A stretch of DNA of 64,000 bases from Streptacidiphilus sp. PB12-B1b (GCF_014084125.1 NZ_CP048405.1:6572001-6636000), one strand, 5' to 3'; positions 26,808 to 34,815 are shown, counted from the first letter of the stretch. Made by a program: numbers and translations. The notes: generated by a model not told the origin, from the sequence alone.

Positions 26808-26858
26808 GCGGCAGGGCGAGGGGGCGGGCCGCACCGGTCCGTCGCCTCGCCCTGCCGC
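26808..26858. terminator. Convergent terminator between the FAH and ATP-grasp genes
   Basis: GCGGCAGGGCGAGG (26808-26821) pairs perfectly with CCTCGCCCTGCCGC (26845-26858). The 14-bp stem sits between two converging genes and can serve both. Confidence 0.7.
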
Positions 26859-26869
26859 CGCACCGGCGG

Positions 26870-28147
26870 TCAGGCGCGGTCGGCGCCCGAAGCCGCCGGG
26901 ACCGGGTCGGGGGTGATCTCCAGCCTGACCGCCTGCCGCGCGGCGGCCATGGTGCGGAGCACGGTGGCCCGGTCCGGGCCGTGCACCGAGGCGCTGACCG
27001 GGATGCACATGCTGTGGTTGGTGACCGGCACGTGGTCCCCGGGCTTGAACTCCGCGAGCACGTCGGCGACGCCGGGCAGGGCGCTCAGCTCGTCCAGGCC
27101 GTGCACGGCCACCAGCGTGCCGGGGGCGTCGTCGTTGCGGATGACGACGGAACCGAGGACGGACGTGAACCCGTGGTCGCCGTCGATCATGCGCGGACGG
27201 CGGCCCAGGTAGCACTCCACGGCGTCGTGGAACGGCCGCAGCTCGGAGTGGATCGCCCACAGCGGCACCGCGGGGCCGCCCGAGAACCGGGCGGCGAGCT
27301 CGATCAGGAAGACGTCGTCCTCGCCGTCGCCGCACTTGACCTCGATGTGGCCCGGCCCCCGGCGGATGCCGAACGCGTCGAGCACCTGCGTGCAGAACCG
27401 CTCCACCCGGGCGTAGTCGGGGTGGTCGGCGTCGATCTGGATGATGTCCCACAGCGGGAAGTCGTAGTCGCGGTCGTCGGGCCGGCGGTACTCCCAGATG
27501 TCGACCAGCCGGTGCGCGCCGTCGGCGCTGAAGAAGTTCACCGCGTACTCGCGCCCGCGCACGTAGCGCTCCACCAGCCACTCGGTGACCGGCTGGCCGT
27601 ACCTGTCCTCGGCCAGGCCGGTGACCGCCCGCTCCAGCTCCGCCTCGCCGCCGACGACCGAGACGCCGTAGGAGCCCGTCCCCATGGTCTGCTTCACGAT
27701 CACCGGGAAGCCGATCTCCCGTGCGGCCTGCGCGACTTCGTCGAGCGAGCGGACCAGCCGGAACTCCGGCACCCGGACCCCGGTCTGCTCGGCCCTGACC
27801 CGCATCGCCGCCTTGTTGCGCCGCGCCCAGCCCTGGGCCGGGTCGTTGCCGGGCAGGCCGAGCCGGGCCGCGATCTCGTCGGCCACGTGCAGGCTTGACC
27901 CGTTGGCGGGGACGACGGCCCGTACGTCGAACCCGGTCGCGCGGACCTGCCGGACGGCGTCGTCCACGTCGGCGGCGTGCAGCGACATCGGGTCGTCGGG
28001 GTCGGCCTGCTGGTTCGCCACCGTGGACAGACCCGTGAACAGCGAGAGCGCGGCGAAACCGAGATCGCGTACGGCGATCTTGTAGTCGCGTCCGTTCCCG
28101 GTGGTGGTCGGGTCGATCAGCAGGATCACAGGGTCGTTCGGTTCCAC
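26870..28147 (-). CDS. ATP-grasp ligase (A)
   Basis: This 425-residue carboxylate-amine ligase activates a carboxylate as acyl phosphate with ATP and joins it to an amine. The ATP-grasp core shows IGFPVIVKQTMGTGSYGVSVV (lysine and small-residue loop) and EWLVERYVRGREYAVNFFS. The Mg-binding end is HIEVKCGDGEDDVFLIELAARFSGG. The N-terminal domain begins VILLIDPTTTG. It is a paralogue of ligase B at 35867: both contain an IWEYRRPDDRDY-type block. The cluster has no NRPS, so these ligases are the likely amide-forming enzymes. It lies 58 bases downstream of the aldolase gene in one leftward operon. Confidence 0.85.
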   Translation of the reverse strand: MEPNDPVILLIDPTTTGNGRDYKIAVRDLGFAALSLFTGLSTVANQQADPDDPMSLHAADVDDAVRQVRATGFDVRAVVPANGSSLHVADEIAARLGLPGNDPAQGWARRNKAAMRVRAEQTGVRVPEFRLVRSLDEVAQAAREIGFPVIVKQTMGTGSYGVSVVGGEAELERAVTGLAEDRYGQPVTEWLVERYVRGREYAVNFFSADGAHRLVDIWEYRRPDDRDYDFPLWDIIQIDADHPDYARVERFCTQVLDAFGIRRGPGHIEVKCGDGEDDVFLIELAARFSGGPAVPLWAIHSELRPFHDAVECYLGRRPRMIDGDHGFTSVLGSVVIRNDDAPGTLVAVHGLDELSALPGVADVLAEFKPGDHVPVTNHSMCIPVSASVHGPDRATVLRTMAAARQAVRLEITPDPVPAASGADRA

Positions 28148-28205
28148 GGAAACTCTTCTCGTACCAGGCGTGCGAATGGTCAGGGGCGGGTGGCGGCGGC
28201 AGGCC

Positions 28206-29240
28206 CTAGCGCGCGGCCATGGCGTTGGCGGCCTTCAGCACCACGTCCTCCGCGGGGTTCACCCGGTCGATCTCCGCGACCGCCGCCATCAGCTCGAAGA
28301 CGTCGACGTTCGCGGTCTTCGCGCACCGGCTGATCAGCGGGAAGAAGCTGGAGTGCGTCCGGGTGATGCCGCCGACGAGCTGGTAGGTGCGGTCGTCGTG
28401 CAGCCGCTCCAACGGGCGCACGACGGACTCGCTCAGCTCGGCGAGGGCGCGGAAGTCGTACCCGGTGCCGTTGCCCTGGGCGTGCAGGGTCGCCGCGAAC
28501 GTCTCCGTGACGGTGTTGCCGGCCCCGCGGCCGATGCCGTCGAGCGTGGTGTCCACGAACCGTGCCCCGTTCGTGGCCGCCGCAAGCGAGTTGGCGTTGG
28601 CCAGGCTCAGGTTGTCGTGGCCGTGGAAGCCGAGCGGAACCGTCACCGCCCGGCCGACCTGCTCGAACAGTTCGGCGACGTCCGACGGCAGGTAGCCGCC
28701 CACCGAGTCGACCAGGTAGACCGTGTCGGCGCCGTACTCCGCGCACTGGCGGACCGCGTCCGTGACACCGTCGACGCCCAGCACATTGGTCTTCATCAGG
28801 TTGGTGAACGCGGTGATGCCGAGGTCCTTGGCGAGGGCGATGAAAGCCTCGGCCGGTGCGACGGCGGAGATGTCCACGCCGATCCGGACGAACTGCATGC
28901 CGGCGTCCACGGCCTGCCTGAGGTGGTCCAGCTCGGCGATTCCCGGGATGCAGAACATCCCCCAACTCGCCTTCGCCAGAGCCTCGGAGGCAATGCGGAA
29001 GCACTGCGCGTCGGAGACCCGGGTGGGGTGGGGCGTGCGCTCGGCGGCGTTGAGGCCCAACCCGTGGCCCAGCTCGACGAATCGGACACCTGCTTCTTCA
29101 AGACCGGTCAGGACGCTCTTGATGGTGCCTTCGGTGAACTTGAAGTCCACGGCATAACTACCGTCACGAAGCGTGCAGTCCAGGATTTCGACGGTGGACG
29201 ATCGCCCGTCCTCGGCGACCGTCGGCGATGTCTCTGACAT
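28206..29240 (-). CDS. HMGL-like aldolase / acyltransferase (DRE-TIM metallolyase)
   Basis: This 344-residue protein is counted from ATG 29240, which has GAGGTG 5 bases upstream; a further in-frame start lies four codons earlier without a site. The TIM-barrel family signature DCTLRDGSY is at about 21-29 and the metal His pair is in LGFHGHDNLSLANANSLAA. It resembles 4-hydroxy-2-oxovalerate aldolases more than isopropylmalate synthases, as judged by length and the lack of a LeuA C-terminal domain. It would make or break a C-C bond next to a 2-oxo acid. Leftward promoter elements lie upstream in a divergent region. A duplicate of its start and leader sits at 34.6 kb. Confidence 0.82.
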   Translation of the reverse strand: MSETSPTVAEDGRSSTVEILDCTLRDGSYAVDFKFTEGTIKSVLTGLEEAGVRFVELGHGLGLNAAERTPHPTRVSDAQCFRIASEALAKASWGMFCIPGIAELDHLRQAVDAGMQFVRIGVDISAVAPAEAFIALAKDLGITAFTNLMKTNVLGVDGVTDAVRQCAEYGADTVYLVDSVGGYLPSDVAELFEQVGRAVTVPLGFHGHDNLSLANANSLAAATNGARFVDTTLDGIGRGAGNTVTETFAATLHAQGNGTGYDFRALAELSESVVRPLERLHDDRTYQLVGGITRTHSSFFPLISRCAKTANVDVFELMAAVAEIDRVNPAEDVVLKAANAMAAR

Positions 29241-29282
29241 TGAACACCTCAAGCAGAGAAGGGTGGGGAAAGCGCTGCGTCG

Positions 29283-29409
29283 ACACTAGCCGAGAACCGC
29301 ACGTCCGAGAGCGGCAGAAACCCGGCAGAAGGGCGCCCAACGACGGGCCCAACTGCCTCTCCGGGCAAGGGGGAACGCCTTGCGGCGGGCAACCGTGGAA
29401 GATACGAAT
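29283..29409. promoter_or_regulatory. Divergent promoter pair with 11-base direct repeats (copy 1)
   Basis: CGGCAGAA begins at 29312 and again at 29323, with a weaker CGCCCAA at 29334, giving 11-base spacing. The rightward promoter for the aminotransferase reads TTGCGG (29380-29385), a 17-base spacer, and TACGAA (29403-29408). The leftward -10 for the aldolase is TAGTGT, complement of 29283-29288. Repeats at one helical turn are typical of SARP-type activators. The same layout recurs at 34681-34815. Confidence 0.55.
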
Positions 29410-29453
29410 GGCCGTGACGCGTGAGCCCAGGCTCGGAAGAAAGGACATGCGAG

Positions 29454-30707
29454 ATGACGATTTTCACCGAGCTGGAATCCGAGGTGCGCGGCTACAGCCG
29501 GCTGTGGCCGGTGGTGTTCGACCGGGCCCAAGGCAGCCGGCTGTACGCCGAGGACGGCACGGCCTACCTCGATTTCTTCGCCGGTGCGGGCGCCCTCAAC
29601 TACGGGCACAACAACCCGCTGCTCAAACAGGTGCTGCTGGACTACATCCGGCGGGACGGGGTCTCGCACGCGCTGGACATGTTCACCGTGGCGCGGCAGG
29701 ACTTCCTGCAGACGTTGAACGACCTCGTGCTCGTCCCGCGCGGGCTGGACTACAAGGTGGTGCTCCCCGGCCCGGGCGGCGCCAACGCGATCGAGGCGGC
29801 GCTGAAGCTCGCCCGCCGGGTCACCGGCCGCCAGACGGTGGTGAGCTTCACCGACTCCTTCCACGGGATGACCCTGGGGGCGCTGGCGGTCAGCGGCAAC
29901 GCGGCCAAGCGCGCCGCCGCCGGGGTGCCGCTGACCTACGCCCATCCGCTGCCGTATGACGGGTACCAGGACGGCGCCGAGCCGGGCCCGCGCTATCTGG
30001 ACCGGCTGCTGTCCGATGCGGGCAGCGGGCTGGACCGGCCCGCGGCCGTCGTCGTGGAGACCGTGCAGGGCGAGGGCGGGCTGCACGCGGCCGGTCCGCA
30101 GTGGCTGCGCGACCTCGCCGAGGTCTGCAAGCGGCACGAGGTGCTGCTCATCGTGGACGACGTGCAGATGGGCTGCGGCCGCACCGGGCCGTTCTTCAGC
30201 TTCGAGGACGCCGGGATCACCCCCGACATGGTCTGCCTGTCCAAGTCCATCGGCGGCTACGGCCTCCCGCTGGCCCTCACCCTCATCCGGCCGGAGCTGG
30301 ACGTCTGGAAGCCGGGCGAGCACAGCGGTACCTTCCGCGGCGTGAGTTCGTCCTTCGTCACCGGGGCGCAGGCGCTGCGCTCCTACTGGAGCGACGGCAC
30401 GCTGGAGAAGTCCACCCGCGAGCGCGGCGAGCGGGTCACCGCGGCGCTGACCGAACTGGCGGGCTCCGACCCGGAGTTCGAGGTGCGCGGTCGGGGCCTG
30501 GCGGCCGGGCTGCGGCTGCGCACCCCGGGCCTGGCGCACCAGGTGTGCGTCGCGGCGTTCGAACGCGGGCTGCTGGTGGAGACCTCCGGCGCGCAGAGCG
30601 ACGTGGTGAAGCTGCTGCCCCCGCTGACCCTCGGCGACGACGAACTGGACGAGGGGCTGGACATCATCCGGGCCTCGGTGGACGCCGTGCTCGCGCGGGC
30701 CAGGTAG
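29454..30707 (+). CDS. EctB-like class III aminotransferase (second copy)
   Basis: This 417-residue paralogue of the enzyme at 19501 begins at ATG 29454. It has the same PLP site: VDDVQMGCGRTG, then the Lys in CLSKSIGGYG. The N-terminal and C-terminal parts differ moderately between the copies. A 310-base central block (30126-30435 here, 20172-20481 there) is almost identical at the DNA level, which points to gene conversion. It has its own promoter in the repeat-bearing intergenic region and is followed by a large palindromic terminator, so it is probably transcribed alone. The two enzymes may act on successive intermediates or on two amino acids. Confidence 0.88.
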   Translation: MTIFTELESEVRGYSRLWPVVFDRAQGSRLYAEDGTAYLDFFAGAGALNYGHNNPLLKQVLLDYIRRDGVSHALDMFTVARQDFLQTLNDLVLVPRGLDYKVVLPGPGGANAIEAALKLARRVTGRQTVVSFTDSFHGMTLGALAVSGNAAKRAAAGVPLTYAHPLPYDGYQDGAEPGPRYLDRLLSDAGSGLDRPAAVVVETVQGEGGLHAAGPQWLRDLAEVCKRHEVLLIVDDVQMGCGRTGPFFSFEDAGITPDMVCLSKSIGGYGLPLALTLIRPELDVWKPGEHSGTFRGVSSSFVTGAQALRSYWSDGTLEKSTRERGERVTAALTELAGSDPEFEVRGRGLAAGLRLRTPGLAHQVCVAAFERGLLVETSGAQSDVVKLLPPLTLGDDELDEGLDIIRASVDAVLARAR

Positions 30708-30732
30708 CGGGCGCCGGGCGCGGACCGACGAC

Positions 30733-30768
30733 GGCGCGCAGGGACCGGCCGGCCGGTCCCTGCGCGCC
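30733..30768. terminator. Perfect 36-base palindrome, bidirectional terminator
   Basis: The 18 bases GGCGCGCAGGGACCGGCC (30733-30750) are followed directly by their exact reverse complement (30751-30768). It lies between two converging genes, so the simplest role is termination in both directions. The lack of a central loop is unusual; on extrusion the middle bases would form it. Confidence 0.7.
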
Positions 30769-30786
30769 TCGATGCTATTCGGGCTG

Positions 30787-31452
30787 TCAGTCCAGCACGG
30801 CCAGCGCCCGGGCCGGTGCGCCGTCGCCGCCGAGGACGTTGAGCACGCCCACGAACAGCGTGCACCACTGGTCCGGGACCTCCCGCAGCACCAGGTTCTC
30901 CAGGATCGGCAGGCCGCCGCCCAGCAGCGCGCGGTGCACGTCGTAGGGGAAGTCCTCCGGGCGCAGCGCCATCGGCAGGTCCGGGCTGATGGTGTCCATG
31001 CCGACCAGCCGCAGTCCGGTGGCCACGACCCATTCGGCGGCGTCGACCGCGAGGTACGGGTGCAGGTCCACATAGGCCGGGTCGGTGTAGCGGTCGTCCC
31101 AGCCGGTGCGGATCAGCAGCGCGTCACCGGGTTCCAGGACGGCGCCGGACTCCTCCACGGCGGCCTTCAGCTCGGCCGCCGTGATCGCGTCGGGGCCGTC
31201 CCGCAGTACCTGGACGCAGTACGCCCGACCGACCAGCGCCGACAGCGGCAGCTGGTCGACCGTGGCGCCGTCCTCGACGAAGTGCGAGGGGGCGTCCACA
31301 TGGGTGCCGATGTGGGTCGGCATGTCCAGGCGCATGACCCGCATCCGGTGCTCCGCCCAGGTGCTGGTGGGCTTGAACTCGGGGGCCGGGACGCCGCGCG
31401 CGTGCGGCATACCCGTTTCCAGCGGGCGTGAGAGGTCAACGGTACGTGGCAT
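30787..31452 (-). CDS. Cyclase / kynurenine-formamidase-like metal hydrolase
   Basis: This 221-residue protein is of the cyclase family (Pfam PF04199). The metal-binding signature HIGTHVDAPSHF is at 47-58, with H47, H51, D53 and H57 as ligands. Relatives include kynurenine formamidase, isatin hydrolase and polyketide cyclases. They hydrolyse amides or lactams, or catalyse ring closure. It is the last gene of the leftward operon of glutamate mutase and TauD-like oxygenase, 75 bases after the latter. In this cluster it might open or close a lactam or release a formyl group. Confidence 0.82.
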   Translation of the reverse strand: MPRTVDLSRPLETGMPHARGVPAPEFKPTSTWAEHRMRVMRLDMPTHIGTHVDAPSHFVEDGATVDQLPLSALVGRAYCVQVLRDGPDAITAAELKAAVEESGAVLEPGDALLIRTGWDDRYTDPAYVDLHPYLAVDAAEWVVATGLRLVGMDTISPDLPMALRPEDFPYDVHRALLGGGLPILENLVLREVPDQWCTLFVGVLNVLGGDGAPARALAVLD

Positions 31453-31527
31453 GCGGTGCTCCCTGTTCGAACGTGACGGTCTGACAACGCGGTTCGGGCT
31501 CCCGGCGGCGCCTGGGCCCGCCCCGAT

Positions 31528-32418
31528 TCACTCGGCTCGTCCCTCGCCCAGCACGCCGTAGACCCGGCGCAGCCGGCGGCTGGAGTGGGTCTCCTGGAAC
31601 GGCCGACGGCCGTGCAGCATCCGCCGGTTGTCCCACAGCAGGCCGACGCCGCGTTCCAGCAGCACGGCCTCCGCGGTGACCGCCGCGGCGGCGGAGACCT
31701 CGTCGAACGCGTCCATGGCGGCCTGGAGTTCCGTCGGCACCGGGGTGTTCTCGGCGGCGAACGCCTGTTCGATGTACAGGCGGACGTAGCGCAGCTCGTA
31801 GCCGTCGGGCGTGCTGGTGAGCACCGGCTGCCGCTTGATCCTGACACCCGCCATCTGGTCCTTCACGTCGAACGGCACCGGCCGGCTCAGCTCGGCGACG
31901 TGCGCCGGGTCGATCCGGGCGAGCTGCTCGACCAGGCCGTCGACGTCCATCAGCAGCGTCTCTCCCCCGCCGGTCGCCGCGGACAGGCCGAACAGGAAGG
32001 CGACGTCGGGCAGTTGCGGCAACAGGGTGCCGTCGGTGTGGTAGTTGCCCGCCTTGTTGGAGTTCGAGTAGTGGCTGGTCTCCGCGGCCGACGCCTGGAC
32101 CTCGACCGGGTAGATCAGCTCGCCGGAGCTGTACTGCGGGACCGCGCGGAAGAGCGCCCCGAAGAAGTTCCAGTAGAGGGTGGAGAGGTCGTGGTCGCTG
32201 AGCCCCTCGGGGGCGACCCGCACGACGACGCCGCCCGCCTGCCCGCGGACGGCCGCGAGTATCCCGTCGGCCAGCTCCTGGATCTCCGTGCTGGTCGTCC
32301 GGAACGCCTCGGTCGGCCATTTGTCCAGGGGGGTGTCCGCTTCGATGCCCCGCTCCAGCAGCGCCGGGACGGCCGCGCCGGGGATCGTGAACTCCGGGAT
32401 CGTGAATTCCTTTGCCAT
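31528..32418 (-). CDS. TauD/clavaminate-synthase-like Fe(II)/2-oxoglutarate dioxygenase
   Basis: This 296-residue dioxygenase has the proximal HxD in NYHTDGTLLPQLPDVAF (H127, D129). The distal part is in LLWDNRRMLHGRRPFQ with the iron His and the 2-oxoglutarate Arg. Unlike the enzyme at 20773 this one keeps the usual co-substrate residues. Family members hydroxylate or desaturate free amino acids or peptides, as in VioC and clavaminate synthase. It lies 70 bases after the glutamate mutase gene on the same strand, so a substrate derived from 3-methylaspartate is reasonable. The start has no strong ribosome site beyond GAAAG. Confidence 0.83.
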   Translation of the reverse strand: MAKEFTIPEFTIPGAAVPALLERGIEADTPLDKWPTEAFRTTSTEIQELADGILAAVRGQAGGVVVRVAPEGLSDHDLSTLYWNFFGALFRAVPQYSSGELIYPVEVQASAAETSHYSNSNKAGNYHTDGTLLPQLPDVAFLFGLSAATGGGETLLMDVDGLVEQLARIDPAHVAELSRPVPFDVKDQMAGVRIKRQPVLTSTPDGYELRYVRLYIEQAFAAENTPVPTELQAAMDAFDEVSAAAAVTAEAVLLERGVGLLWDNRRMLHGRRPFQETHSSRRLRRVYGVLGEGRAE

Positions 32419-32488
32419 CGTGCACTTTCCATTTCTATGACGGGATCAGGTCCGAAGTTTTTTACGACGTGGTCGGATCTACTGTCGT

Positions 32489-34408
32489 TCAGGCATCGAG
32501 CGGCCACTGCCGATAATGGCCCGATGGTATGCGCAGCACATCTCGTTCGACAAGCTGCCAATCGCTGCGCACCGGCGGGTTCTCGGTCCTGCGGCGTTCG
32601 CTCATCCGGCTCCGGTGGAATTCGATGACATCGGCGCTGAACCTGAGCCGACCGGTGTTCAGATAGCGCACCGCGCCATTGACGTCCCGGGCTGTCAGCA
32701 CCTCACCGCGGTTGTAGACGCTGGGCGAGAAGGGGACGTCCAGATAACCGAGGGCGAATGCCTTCACCACGCCCTCCGTGAGGCTTCCGCCGCCGGCCAG
32801 CAGGACGCTCTCGAGGATCTGGTCCACCTCCGCCCGCAGGACGGTGGCCTCCTCACGGACCGTCTGCTCGTCCACCTCGATACCGTCCGCCTCGATCGAG
32901 CCAAGCCGGCTCAGGCGCAGCCCCTCCTGGTTGTCGGCCACCGACGGGATGGTGGTGGCCTCGACCGGTGTCTTGACGATCATCCGGGACGCCCCGGACA
33001 GCCGGCCGGTGGAGGCCGAGGCCACGATCAGCTGCGTCGCCCGCGCCCGGTCCTGCGGGAACGCCGCCATGTGCTGGTGGAAGACGGTGTTGACCTGGAC
33101 CCCGGGATATCCCAGGTTGGCCAGGTATTTCTGGCCCAGTTCGCGCATGACCCTGATGGCGGCGATGTCCTGGGAGCGGTTTCCCTGTTCGGCATATCCG
33201 AGGGAAACCGAGCCCACGCCCTGGGCGGCCGCCAGCATGGCCTCGATCACATTCACCACGATGGCCAGGCTCGGCGGGATCAGGACGGCGGTGAGCGTAC
33301 CGAAGAATTCACGGTCGATGACCACGCCGAACTTCTCGCGGTAGAGGCCGACCAGCCGGTCGACGTACTGCCACCGCCGGAGCGACTGGGCCGGCGCGTA
33401 TTCCTTGAAATAGGGGATGTTGTAGGTGATCGCACCGCCCTCGAAGCCGGTGACGCCGCCGGCGCTCGATATCTCGGCGAGCAGCCGGGGATCGCGGGTG
33501 CTGTGCCGGGTCTGCAGCGGCGTCCGCACCTCGGAGATCATCTGCCGCAGGACGTCGACCCCGTGGTTCACCATGGGGAACCCGTTGAGCGTGGAGGCGC
33601 CGCGCTCCCGGCTCTCCGCGATGGCGTCGCCGGCCTTCTGGTACTCGTTGTTCCGGGTGAGCGAGTCGATCTGGTAGGACAGCACGTCCGCACCGGCCCG
33701 GCGCAGGCCCACGAACGCCGTGCGCTGCTGGACGGCGAGCGCCACGCCCGAGCGCGGCTGCACCAGGAACGGCCGCTCCACCCGGGGGCGCGGCAGGTGC
33801 GCGTGCGCGAACGACGGCTGCCGGAGCAGGAACGCCGCATTGTCCGCCAAGTCCCTTGCGCGGGCACCGGTCGGCCAGGACTCCAGCACCTCGGGCCGCT
33901 GCCGCTGCACGTCCTCCACGGTGAGCCGCTGGTCCGGCGGCGCCGTGCCCGGGTGCGGCGGCCAGGAGGCGACGGCGGGCCTGCCGCGGACCGCCGGGCT
34001 CCTGGTGGCCAGGTCCTCGGCCAGGACCGCGAGGACGGTGGGAATGTCGACGTACGTCGGGAAGACCCGCCGGAACCCCAGGCGCCGGGCCTCGCCGCGG
34101 ATCCGCTCGGCGCTGCCCACGTCGAGGTTTCCACCGGCGTACCAGAGCGCGTCGGTGTCCGGGTACTTGAGCATCAGGTCCGGGAATTGCTTCAGATAGT
34201 GGCGCAGGTGACCGTCCATGCAGGAGATCATCACCACGTCCGCGTCGGCCGCGTGCCTGAAGAAGTCGTCGAGGTTGTTCTGCGTGCCCATGAAGTCGAC
34301 CGCATGGCCTGCCTCAGTGATGGCGTGTTTCAGCAGAGTGAGCCCGACCGAATGAGCGTCGGCGCCGATCCCGCCGAGCACGATCGACCTTGGCGTCGGC
34401 AATCCCAT
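32489..34408 (-). CDS. Fused adenosylcobalamin-dependent glutamate (methylaspartate) mutase
   Basis: This 639-residue protein joins both mutase subunits. Residues 1-140 are the B12-binding S domain with the DxHxxG motif: D17, H19 and G22 in GADAHSVG, then VVMISCMDGH and YAGGNLDVG for the nucleotide tail. Residues about 150-639 are the catalytic E subunit, with SYQIDSLTRNNEY, STLNGFPMVNHGVDVLR and SLGYAEQGNRSQDIAAIR. The reaction converts L-glutamate into (2S,3S)-3-methylaspartate. In most bacteria and in friulimicin- or vicenistatin-type clusters the subunits are separate genes. No methylaspartate ammonia-lyase is nearby, so the product probably feeds biosynthesis. The ATG has GGAG upstream, and the gene leads the operon with the TauD-like and cyclase genes. 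Confidence 0.9.
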   Translation of the reverse strand: MGLPTPRSIVLGGIGADAHSVGLTLLKHAITEAGHAVDFMGTQNNLDDFFRHAADADVVMISCMDGHLRHYLKQFPDLMLKYPDTDALWYAGGNLDVGSAERIRGEARRLGFRRVFPTYVDIPTVLAVLAEDLATRSPAVRGRPAVASWPPHPGTAPPDQRLTVEDVQRQRPEVLESWPTGARARDLADNAAFLLRQPSFAHAHLPRPRVERPFLVQPRSGVALAVQQRTAFVGLRRAGADVLSYQIDSLTRNNEYQKAGDAIAESRERGASTLNGFPMVNHGVDVLRQMISEVRTPLQTRHSTRDPRLLAEISSAGGVTGFEGGAITYNIPYFKEYAPAQSLRRWQYVDRLVGLYREKFGVVIDREFFGTLTAVLIPPSLAIVVNVIEAMLAAAQGVGSVSLGYAEQGNRSQDIAAIRVMRELGQKYLANLGYPGVQVNTVFHQHMAAFPQDRARATQLIVASASTGRLSGASRMIVKTPVEATTIPSVADNQEGLRLSRLGSIEADGIEVDEQTVREEATVLRAEVDQILESVLLAGGGSLTEGVVKAFALGYLDVPFSPSVYNRGEVLTARDVNGAVRYLNTGRLRFSADVIEFHRSRMSERRRTENPPVRSDWQLVERDVLRIPSGHYRQWPLDA

Positions 34409-34513
34409 GGTTTTTCTCCATTACCTTTTGGTACCGCAGTGACCCCGGTTCAGGATCGCGTCGACACCGAGTCCCCCGGACGCCGCTGTGGCTGGAGTTG
34501 CCCGCCGCCCCGG

Positions 34514-34636
34514 ACCGAACACCTGTGGTACGACTGGTCATTCACCGGCGGCACGGTGTTCCGCGAGGCGCTGTACGAGGATCCGCGAGGCCGGCTCGGC
34601 GGCGCGGGAGAACGCGGCCATCGGCGATGTCTCTGA
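34514..34636 (+). pseudogene. Possible gene scrap ending in the duplicated leader
   Basis: A frame with good codon bias reads HLWYDWSFTGGTVFREALYE and continues about 18 residues to a TGA inside the duplicated aldolase leader. It has no start codon or ribosome site. It looks like the broken end of a protein gene, but I do not recognise the family. An alternative frame over the same bases also looks partly coding, so confidence is low. Confidence 0.25.
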
Positions 34637-34639
34637 CAT
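34548..34639 (-). pseudogene. Orphan copy of the aldolase start codon and first residues
   Basis: Leftward from 34639 the sequence reads MSETSP and then departs from the aldolase (which reads MSETSPTVAEDG), closing after 33 residues. The 20 bases at 34621-34640 are identical to 29222-29241, and the ribosome site and -10 element are conserved too. It is a by-product of the duplicated control region, possibly still transcribed. Confidence 0.55.
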
Positions 34640-34680
34640 TGAATACCTCGAGCGGGGGAGTGCGGGACAGCGTTGTGTCG

Positions 34681-34815
34681 ACACTAGCCAAGAAGTGCAC
34701 ATCCACCAGCGGCAGAAGTGCGGCAGAAGTGCGGCAGAAGCACGCCCATTGACCGGTCCGACTGCCCCTGCGGCGGGGACTGCCTTGCGTGCGGCGCCGG
34801 TTGCCGTGTATGAAT
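34681..34815. promoter_or_regulatory. Divergent promoter pair with 11-base direct repeats (copy 2)
   Basis: CGGCAGAAG occurs three times, at 34710, 34721 and 34732, exactly 11 bases apart, followed by CGCCCATT at 34743. The rightward promoter toward the PhyH-like gene reads TTGCGT (34785-34790), an 18-base spacer and TATGAA (34809-34814). The leftward -10 TAGTGT is the complement of 34681-34686. Layout and several blocks match copy 1 at 29283-29409. Confidence 0.6.

Noticed and set aside
19501-30707. Ectoine biosynthesis
   Set aside because: EctB-like and PhyH-fold enzymes are present but EctA and EctC are absent, and the surrounding genes point to another product.
32516-34636. Rightward open frame of 706 codons
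   Set aside because: It is antisense to the fused glutamate mutase for nearly its whole length. Only its last 40 codons are discussed, as a possible scrap.
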